Positions 14,509 to 19,573 of a DNA stretch of 19,573 nt are shown piece after piece. This DNA is from Halovenus sp. GTDB taxonomy: Archaea > Halobacteriota > Halobacteria > Halobacteriales > Haloarculaceae. The stretch is taken from the NCBI GenBank assembly GCA_003551945.1, contig PUNZ01000210.1, forward strand, positions 1 through 19,573, read 5' to 3'. Every line of letters begins with the position of its first letter. Position 1 is the stretch's first letter. Position numbers and translations under genes: made by a program. The notes beneath the pieces are model-generated. The model was not told where the DNA came from, searched no databases, and worked only from the letters and a program-made list of their open reading frames with translations.

Positions 14509-15755
14509 AGGGAGCCACCTCCGATGGCCCGAAAGAGGTCCATATCGGGAGCGATGGGAAGGTCGCGATTTTCGGTCTCTTCGATCACGGTTTCAAGGTC
14601 CTTATCGCCACGGCCGGAGACGTTGACAATGACACAGTCACCGAGTGAGTCGTGGTATTCTTCCAGATAGCCAAAGGCGTGGGCCGTCTCCAGCGCGGGG
14701 ATGATTCCTTCATCCTGTGAGAGTCGGTGGAAGGCCGTCAGTGCGGCATCATCATCGATATTGACCGCCTCGACGCGGCCTTCGTCGACCAGATACGCAA
14801 GTTCTGGACCGACACCCGCATAATCCAATCCGGCCGAAATAGAGTGTGATTCCATGATTTGGCCGTGGCTATCCTGCAAGAGTTTGGTTCGTGCACCATG
14901 CAGCACTCCTTCGTCGCCAGTCGAGAGGGTTGCCGAGTTCGGTGCGACGCCTGTTTCTTCGTCGACGGCCAGCGATGAACCGCCTGCTTCGACGGCGTAG
15001 AGACTGACGGCATCGTCGTCGACGAACTCGTGGAATGCGCCCATCGTGTTTGACCCGCCGCCGGCGCAGGCAAGGACGCTGTCCGGCAGGTCGCCGTATT
15101 TCTCCTGAATCTGCTCGCGTGCTTCCGCAGCAATAACGGACTGGAAATCACGGACCATTGCCGGGAACGGCGCAGGGCCCACGACGCTGCCGATGACATA
15201 ATGGGTATCTTCAACCGTCTGTGACCAATCACGCATCGTCTCGCTGATTGCCTCCTTGAGCGTTCCGCGGCCCGCCGTGACCGGGTTTACCTCGGCCCCG
15301 TTGATACGGATCCGGAACACGTTCGGTCGCTGTCTGGCGATATCGGTCTCGCCCATATAGATTTCACAGGGCATATCGAGGTGGGCAGCAGCCATTGCGG
15401 TGGCCGTTCCATGCTGGCCAGCGCCAGTTTCCGCGATGATGCGCTCTTTGCCCATATACTTTGCAAGGAGAACCTGTCCGAGCGCGTTGTTGAGTTTGTG
15501 TGCGCCGCCATGGAGGAGGTCCTCACGTTTGAGATAGACTTCGATGCCATAGCGCTCTGAAAGTTGGTCAGCCCGCTGCAGTGGGGTTGGCCGGCCGCCG
15601 AAATCATCGAGTCGCTCTTTGAACTCGTCCATGAACCCATCCTCGTTGTTGCGGACGTACCGCTCGTAGGCATCGGTGAGTTCTTCGATTGCCGGCATCA
15701 ACGCCTCCGGCACGTACTGTCCGCCGTACTCGCCAAACTTGCTTTCTGTACTCAT
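14505..15755 (-). CDS. trpB: Tryptophan synthase beta subunit (TrpB1 type)
   Basis: A 416-residue PLP enzyme that joins indole and serine to make tryptophan. The PLP lysine is Lys87 in HGGAHKLNN, with the same number as in Salmonella, and catalytic Glu109 is in IAETGAGQHG. The PLP phosphate loop is CAGGGSNTMGAF. The start FGEYGGQYVPEALMPAI is the classic TrpB1 N-terminus, and the short form separates it from TrpB2. The substrate-binding loop reads KREDLLHGGAHK where most bacteria have KREDLNHTGAHK. It overlaps both trpC and trpA by 4 bp. Confidence 0.97.
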   Translation of the reverse strand: MSTESKFGEYGGQYVPEALMPAIEELTDAYERYVRNNEDGFMDEFKERLDDFGGRPTPLQRADQLSERYGIEVYLKREDLLHGGAHKLNNALGQVLLAKYMGKERIIAETGAGQHGTATAMAAAHLDMPCEIYMGETDIARQRPNVFRIRINGAEVNPVTAGRGTLKEAISETMRDWSQTVEDTHYVIGSVVGPAPFPAMVRDFQSVIAAEAREQIQEKYGDLPDSVLACAGGGSNTMGAFHEFVDDDAVSLYAVEAGGSSLAVDEETGVAPNSATLSTGDEGVLHGARTKLLQDSHGQIMESHSISAGLDYAGVGPELAYLVDEGRVEAVNIDDDAALTAFHRLSQDEGIIPALETAHAFGYLEEYHDSLGDCVIVNVSGRGDKDLETVIEETENRDLPIAPDMDLFRAIGGGSL

Positions 15756-16546
15756 AGGTTGTCTCCGTCAGTCTGTGTCCGTTGCTCGGGGGCCCCTGCG
15801 TTCACCAGTGCTGCTGTATTCTCCCGCACGTCGCCATCCATAATCGCCGACCCAACAAGGAGCGCGTCGGCCCCCGCGTTTTGCATCCGCTTGACATCCG
15901 CTGGGGTCGTGATTCCGCTCTCAGCAATCAGTGTCACGTCATCAGGTACTGTGGGCGCGACCGTCTCGAAGGTTTCGAGGTCGACCTCCAGTTGTGCGAG
16001 ATCGCGGTTGTTGACGCCAATAATTGTCGCTCCCGCCGCAAGTGCTTCTTCCACCTCAGCAGTGGAGTGGGTTTCAACGAGTACCTGAAAGCCGCGCTCG
16101 CGTGCCGCGGAAAGAAGGGTCTCAAGGTCATCAACGAATCGGACAATAAGCAAGATAAGGTCTGCTTCAACCGTATCGAGTTGCTCTTCCCGAAGGATGA
16201 AATCCTTTCGTAAGACGGGGACATCAACAGCCTCACGAATCCGTGCAAGTGCTTCAGGTGACCCACCAAAATGGGCTGGTTCGGTCAAGACAGACAGCGC
16301 AGTGGCACCGCCCGCGACCATCTCCTCTGCAAGCGTTACCGGGTCATCGTGGCGTTCCCCGTCAGTAGTGGGCGACGTTGGTTTGACCTCGGCAATGACC
16401 GGGACGCGACCAGCCGCCTCCGCCTGTTCAATCGCTTCCTCGAACGACCGCGGCGTCACCGAAAGCGGCTGTTCACCACCCCCGCGCTCTCGTGCGCTCG
16501 CGAGAATTGAGCGAACCGCAGGCGCTATCTCATCACTATCGTCCAT
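15752..16546 (-). CDS. trpC: Indole-3-glycerol phosphate synthase
   Basis: A 264-residue TIM-barrel enzyme of tryptophan synthesis that closes the indole ring from carboxyphenylaminodeoxyribulose phosphate. Active-site residues visible are Glu53 and Lys55 (IAEVKPTSPT), Lys114 (LRKDF), Glu158 (LVETH), Asn180 (GVNNRDL) and Glu209 (AESGI), followed by the phosphate-binding VGSAIM. It is the first gene of trpC-trpB-trpA. It is not fused to TrpF, and trpD, trpE, trpF and trpG are absent from the window. The ATG at 16546 has no SD; a TATA-like sequence about 30 nt upstream suggests a leaderless mRNA. Confidence 0.96.
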   Translation of the reverse strand: MDDSDEIAPAVRSILASARERGGGEQPLSVTPRSFEEAIEQAEAAGRVPVIAEVKPTSPTTDGERHDDPVTLAEEMVAGGATALSVLTEPAHFGGSPEALARIREAVDVPVLRKDFILREEQLDTVEADLILLIVRFVDDLETLLSAARERGFQVLVETHSTAEVEEALAAGATIIGVNNRDLAQLEVDLETFETVAPTVPDDVTLIAESGITTPADVKRMQNAGADALLVGSAIMDGDVRENTAALVNAGAPEQRTQTDGDNL

Positions 16547-16659
16547 TATTGAACACTAATGGACAGAGATGTACATAAGACTTGCGTCACTCGAATATGA
16601 CAGAGAACATATTAAATCGATTCGCTCACAACACTCACTACGGGAATGTCACGGATACA
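16547..16659. promoter_or_regulatory. Divergent trpC / dacZ promoter region
   Basis: 113 bp. On the minus strand, cttatgta (16572-16579) is centred about 30 nt before the trpC ATG. On the plus strand, atattaaa (16608-16615) is about 48 nt before the preferred dacZ ATG, giving a short leader of some 20-25 nt. No clear trp-operator palindrome was seen. Confidence 0.4.
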
Positions 16660-17232
16660 ATGAGCGAACGACTCACGGTACCATATGATGAAAGTCCTCA
16701 CGTACGTCGCCTCATTGAGCACCTCGTCGACTGTCTGGAGGCAATTAGCCTGTCGTTCGATAACTATGGCGATCCGACGTTCAAAGGGCCAGGCCTGTAT
16801 TTCGCGGTGGTAGCGGGTCACTCAGTGAGCGAGTATGCGGACCCGATGGGGCAAAATACGTGGCCGGTGGATGAGTGTCGGACGGTTACTGACGATATCG
16901 AGACATTCTATCAGGTGAGCAGCGAGGTCTCACGGATGAGAGATGGGGCCGTCGTTGTGGGGGTCGAAGGAACGATTCTCGAACAGATGGTGCGATTTCG
17001 CAGCCTTTTGGATGGGCAGCTTCCTGACGGGATTTCGAGTGCTGATGCACAGTACGACGACTGGATGGGCGCAAGACACATGAGCGCCTGCGAGATGTCG
17101 CTCGTCCCAGATATCATCACCACTGTGACGCTAAGCGAGGAGACCGGACAGGTAACCCTGTTTGAGGGTGGCGAGTATGTTACCCATTATCGGTCTGAAC
17201 TCGGCGGTCCGTGGCGGGTTGATAGAGAATAG
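16660..17232 (+). CDS. dacZ: Diadenylate cyclase DacZ (DisA_N domain, c-di-AMP synthase)
   Basis: A 190-residue cytoplasmic enzyme made almost entirely of the DAC domain; it joins two ATP to c-di-AMP, an essential messenger tied to osmotic balance in haloarchaea. The two diagnostic motifs are DGAVVVGVEG (DGA) and MGARHMSACEMS. The second has RHM where bacterial DACs have RHR, which fits my recollection of euryarchaeal DacZ. The family-like start is MSERLTVPYDESPHVRRLIE, so the ATG at 16660 is chosen. An ATG at 16597 and a TTG at 16582 are in frame, but the peptide they add is Asn-rich, not acidic, and spans a TATA-like sequence. It is divergent from trpC and ends 20 bp from the convergent toxin-like gene. 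Confidence 0.88.
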   Translation: MSERLTVPYDESPHVRRLIEHLVDCLEAISLSFDNYGDPTFKGPGLYFAVVAGHSVSEYADPMGQNTWPVDECRTVTDDIETFYQVSSEVSRMRDGAVVVGVEGTILEQMVRFRSLLDGQLPDGISSADAQYDDWMGARHMSACEMSLVPDIITTVTLSEETGQVTLFEGGEYVTHYRSELGGPWRVDRE

Positions 17233-17252
17233 TCCTTTGGCTGAGTTGAGGG

Positions 17253-17687
17253 TTACTCTTGAAGTTCCGTCGAAAGCCAATCCAGTACCTCCCAGACAAG
17301 TCGGCGTGGAGTGTAGGATGGGTATCTCTGCGTTGTATATTCGTATTCTCCACTGTCGGTTCGTTTCTGAAAGTGACCCCATCCGTCGACGTGGTTTTGT
17401 TCATGATGGTGCCAGCCAAAATCAGTGTGGGTATCGCCATAATGAAACGAGAATTCAGGTTTCGAATCCGGGGTGTCCCCGGCAAACCAGCGAACCGTCA
17501 ACGTCGCATCCTCACGGTCAACTCCCCACCGTGTGACATCTAGCTCGGCAACGACCTGTGTAAATTGGCCAGACGGAAATCCCTGGACTGTCGTAACAAT
17601 CGGGTTTCTGCTAAGTTCCTGCTTGATTCCCCTGAGTGCCTGGTGAGACGTTTCTGCAGGATCATAGGATGATGGTGACCCAGGCAT
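17253..17687 (-). CDS. TumE-like (DUF6516) putative toxin
   Basis: A small 144-residue soluble protein. The core has WFAGDTPDSKPEFSFHYGDT then DFGWHHHEQNHVDGWGHFQ, a His/Trp-rich pattern resembling haloarchaeal DUF6516 'toxin-antitoxin system TumE family' proteins as I recall them. The cluster of His, Asp and Trp (about 81-106) is the conserved part and may form the active site, but no reaction can be stated. It follows the winged-HTH gene by 2 bp on the same strand, the order antitoxin then toxin. The toxin role is inference from family and pairing. Confidence 0.6.
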   Translation of the reverse strand: MPGSPSSYDPAETSHQALRGIKQELSRNPIVTTVQGFPSGQFTQVVAELDVTRWGVDREDATLTVRWFAGDTPDSKPEFSFHYGDTHTDFGWHHHEQNHVDGWGHFQKRTDSGEYEYTTQRYPSYTPRRLVWEVLDWLSTELQE

Positions 17688-17689
17688 GA

Positions 17690-18208
17690 TTATACCGAAA
17701 CTGGGTCTCTGTTGTAGGTTTCGTATCGCTCGATGGACTCTTCGACGATGTCGAGGCGGTACTTGAGGAGGTCCCAGTCGTTTGCTGTTCGTCGAATCGC
17801 TCGGGTTTCAGTCTCGGTAGTAGTTTCTGCTGCCAGCGTGCGCAGTTCAGCAGGCGAAGAGACGTCATACTCACTCTGCCACTCCTCAATCTGTGTCTGT
17901 AACTCGGCTTTGAGCTGAATCAATCCATCACGGTCGTACTCTGCGAGTAATTCTCGTATCGTCTGGAGCCGCGTATGGAGCGGGTCAGGAGCGTAGCGTG
18001 CGCCACCGTCCTGTTCCGTTTTCACCAACACATGTAGTGTAACGAGCCGTTCAAGATGGTTTCGTGCCGTATTCTCTGCGACGAACGCCTCCGAAGCAAT
18101 ATATGAGGCCGACCGTGGTTGGGAAACGGTGCTCGCAACTGCCTGCACGCGGTCGAATGCACTCGTGTGTGCTTTCCACGCATCCACCCCACGTGTCTGC
18201 TCAGTCAT
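17690..18208 (-). CDS. Winged helix-turn-helix protein, putative antitoxin/regulator of the TumE-like gene
   Basis: A 172-residue protein. A winged HTH lies at about 18-72 (VQAVASTVSQPRSASYIASE, then ENTARNHLERLVTLHVLVKT), followed by a wing-like GGARYAPDP and a long charged alpha-helical C-terminal half (about 80-165) likely to mediate dimerisation or toxin contact. It resembles haloarchaeal DUF7342-type wHTH proteins. Its stop is 2 bp from the start of the TumE-like gene. AGGTGA lies 4 nt before the ATG. Autoregulation of the pair is likely by analogy; DNA target and partner are not proved. Confidence 0.68.
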   Translation of the reverse strand: MTEQTRGVDAWKAHTSAFDRVQAVASTVSQPRSASYIASEAFVAENTARNHLERLVTLHVLVKTEQDGGARYAPDPLHTRLQTIRELLAEYDRDGLIQLKAELQTQIEEWQSEYDVSSPAELRTLAAETTTETETRAIRRTANDWDLLKYRLDIVEESIERYETYNRDPVSV

Positions 18209-18211
18209 ATC

Positions 18212-18269
18212 TTCACCTACGTCTTTTAGCGCAATAAATCTATGTGGAGGTAGAATAGTCTATATACCA
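18212..18269 (-). promoter_or_regulatory. Promoter and SD for the wHTH/TumE-like pair
   Basis: On the minus strand, ggtatataga (about 18259-18268) overlaps the methyltransferase stop codon and is a good TATA-like box. It would give a leader of about 25-30 nt that includes the SD AGGTGA (18213-18218). A second box, gatttatt (18233-18240), is 29 nt before the ATG and would give a leaderless transcript instead. Confidence 0.4.
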
Positions 18270-18907
18270 AGCCGGTCCCGTAAGGACGGCGAACGCCGTT
18301 TCATTCGCCCGCGGATCAACGGAACCGCTCTGATGAGACCATCCTCAAACCGTTCGTACGCAACGAGGTCAAACCGGTCATCCTCCTGAAATCGGGTGCC
18401 CGTTTGCTGGTTGAGCGTACAGCCACCCGCAAGATGAAACCAGACGGGTGCAGCGCTGTCATGAATAGTTCCAATCGCTCCCGAGCCACGGACGTGTTCC
18501 AGAAACCGAAATTCCCCACCAGGTTTGAGAACGCGTGCGACTTCATCGAGGGCCGTCTCGACATCAGGAATCGTACAAAAGACCAGCGACCCAAGGACGA
18601 AATCAAACGAGTTATCGGGATACGGCAGGGACTCAGCGCGTGCATCGACGAGTTCAGCGCTAACATCGAGGGTTTGCAGTCGGTTACGTGCCTGTGCTCG
18701 CATCCCGTCATCGGGTTCGATGGCATGAATAGTGAGGTCTTCCTCTGCCTCTGTAAGATACGGAAACAGCGCACCGGTTCCAGCACCAAGGTCAAGCACA
18801 GCCCCTGAAAGTCCTTCGACAAGGTACGCTCGGTGGGCTGTTAGAAACTTCCGCTCGGGGAGATACATCACCGGGTCGTACAGAGACGAGAGTAAATCGG
18901 GTGCCAT
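18260..18907 (-). CDS. Class I SAM-dependent methyltransferase
   Basis: A 215-residue enzyme with the Rossmann methyltransferase fold. Motif I is VLDLGAGTG (37-45), the acidic residue at the end of strand 2 is in HAIEPDDGM, motif II is in FDFVLGSLVFCTIPD, and ARVLKPGGEFRFLEHVR follows. The segment FLEHVR...WFHLAGGCTLNQQTG resembles the METTL7/UbiE-like group, which acts on small hydrophobic or thiol substrates; the real substrate is unknown. It lies upstream of the wHTH/TumE-like pair (51 bp apart) and downstream of secD (66 bp), all on the minus strand. An inverted repeat sits just before its ATG. Confidence 0.88.
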   Translation of the reverse strand: MAPDLLSSLYDPVMYLPERKFLTAHRAYLVEGLSGAVLDLGAGTGALFPYLTEAEEDLTIHAIEPDDGMRAQARNRLQTLDVSAELVDARAESLPYPDNSFDFVLGSLVFCTIPDVETALDEVARVLKPGGEFRFLEHVRGSGAIGTIHDSAAPVWFHLAGGCTLNQQTGTRFQEDDRFDLVAYERFEDGLIRAVPLIRGRMKRRSPSLRDRLGI

Positions 18908-18911
18908 TGGG

Positions 18912-18933
18912 AGTGCTAAGGGTGGACAGCACT
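18912..18933. repeat. Inverted repeat AGTGCT-N10-AGCACT before the methyltransferase start
   Basis: A perfect 6-bp inverted repeat with a 10-nt centre, 5-26 nt upstream of the methyltransferase ATG. It could be an operator, or a hairpin in the leader. No TATA-like box is obvious between it and secD. Confidence 0.4.
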
Positions 18934-18973
18934 TGGGTGTTAGTCCGAACCAGCGGGGGTGAAAACAGGCCCG

Positions 18974-19573
18974 CTATTTTCGCTTCACATCATCCAGCAT
19001 CAGGTGGCGGAGGACGTCACCATAGGCCGGACGGGTAATTCCGACCCCAATGAGGACACCCACGATGGTGACGATTGCGAAACCACGGAGGTCTCCAAGG
19101 CTGAGGACGGCAAGCGGGCTCATGGCGATGATAGTCGTCGCCGCGGCCATCCCGATAATCCAGAACGCCTTGCGGAAGCGGCTCTGGAATACCCGCCCAG
19201 TCTGGACCTTTTGTTTTCGTTGTAAGATTTCGTCGGCCATTATTATGAGGTCATCAAGCCCCGTTCCAATGACCGCGATAAATCCGGCAATATGGGAGAG
19301 ATCTAATGCCATTCCGATCGCTGCAGCGAACCCAAGTAACAGGAACACCTCCGTTGCTGCCGTCACCAACATTGGGACTGCGACGCGGATATCACGGTAC
19401 CAGTAGTAGACGACGACACAGACAGTGAGCCACGCCATCAGCGCGGTGATAATGGCGAAAATGATGAACAGTTGTGCAAGACTTGGCGAGATGAACGATT
19501 CGGACTCAACGCTCAAGTCGGTTGGGAGTTCACCAGCTCGAAGGTTGATTTCGAGGTTCTGTGCTTGCTGGAA
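18974..19573 (-). CDS. secD: Preprotein translocase-associated SecD, C-terminal part
   Basis: The frame is open from the right edge, so the N-terminal part lies outside. About 199 residues are visible. They begin FQQAQNLEINLRAGELPTDL, the conserved 'LRAGALP' end of the extracytoplasmic P1 region, followed by membrane helices: FIIFAIITALMAWLTVCVVV, then an AVPMLVTAATEVFLLLGFAA segment, and AVIGTGLDDLIIMADE, the family's G-x-D-D motif region. A short basic C-terminus (DDVKRK) ends the protein. SecD works with SecF at the Sec channel and uses the ion gradient to aid protein export. An internal TTG at 19516 is not the true start. Confidence 0.93.
   Translation of the reverse strand, partial: FQQAQNLEINLRAGELPTDLSVESESFISPSLAQLFIIFAIITALMAWLTVCVVVYYWYRDIRVAVPMLVTAATEVFLLLGFAAAIGMALDLSHIAGFIAVIGTGLDDLIIMADEILQRKQKVQTGRVFQSRFRKAFWIIGMAAATTIIAMSPLAVLSLGDLRGFAIVTIVGVLIGVGITRPAYGDVLRHLMLDDVKRK

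Noticed and set aside
16582..16659. Upstream in-frame starts (TTG 16582, ATG 16597) for dacZ.
   Set aside because: The added peptide is Asn-rich and not acidic, spans a TATA-like sequence, and precedes a family-like start at 16660.
1..19573. CRISPR array, tRNA, rRNA, transposon or integrase.
   Set aside because: No regularly spaced repeats, tRNA-like cloverleaf, rRNA core sequence or mobile-element protein was recognised on reading; dedicated searches were not possible.

Overview
The window is chromosomal DNA from a haloarchaeon (class Halobacteria). The evidence is the strongly acidic proteins, a haloarchaeal-type phototaxis-like transducer with an opsin-family partner, an HTH_10 (Bat-like) regulator, a Tat lipoprotein substrate-binding protein, a DacZ-type diadenylate cyclase, an archaeal ADH synthase, archaeal SecD, and TATA-like boxes about 28 nt upstream of likely leaderless starts. 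The genus cannot be named from sequence alone.

Layout from left to right. (1) 1-119, minus: N-terminus of an acyl-CoA carboxylase carboxyltransferase subunit. (2) 344-2673, plus: a two-gene sensory operon. It encodes a transducer with two TM helices, tandem HAMP domains and an MCP signalling domain but no extracellular sensor, followed 2 bp later by a seven-helix opsin homologue. The retinal Schiff-base lysine of this homologue is replaced by Met and the counterion Asp by Ala. (3) 2676-3482, minus: ADH synthase of the archaeal shikimate route. (4) 3569-6226, minus: AMP-forming acyl-CoA ligase followed by a KAS III-like thiolase-fold enzyme. (5) 6560-7264, plus: HTH_10 regulator between two divergently oriented operons. 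(6) 7412-12690, plus: a complete branched-chain-amino-acid-type (HAAT) ABC transporter in the order SBP, livG, livF, livH, livM. The livG-livF, livF-livH and livH-livM junctions each overlap by 4 bp. (7) 12697-13560, minus: alpha/beta hydrolase. (8) 13669-16546, minus: trpC-trpB-trpA with 4-bp overlaps. (9) 16660-17232, plus: dacZ, divergent from trpC. (10) 17253-18208, minus: a winged-HTH gene plus TumE-like toxin-like gene pair. (11) 18260-18907, minus: SAM methyltransferase. (12) 18974-19573, minus: C-terminal part of SecD.

How the genes may work together. The transducer and lysine-less opsin look like one receptor complex that probably senses something other than light in the usual way. 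The ligase, KAS III-like enzyme, regulator, ABC transporter and perhaps the hydrolase look like one accessory catabolic or acyl-modification island: uptake of an organic acid or amino-acid-like solute, CoA activation, then condensation or cleavage. The island lies between trpCBA and ADH synthase, which are neighbours in other haloarchaea, so it may be an insertion into an aromatic amino acid locus. The strongest candidate for an unusual system is the lysine-less opsin with its transducer. Next are the transporter/ligase/KAS island with a possible shared operator motif and the toxin-antitoxin-like pair. No rRNA, tRNA, CRISPR array, transposase or integrase was seen.
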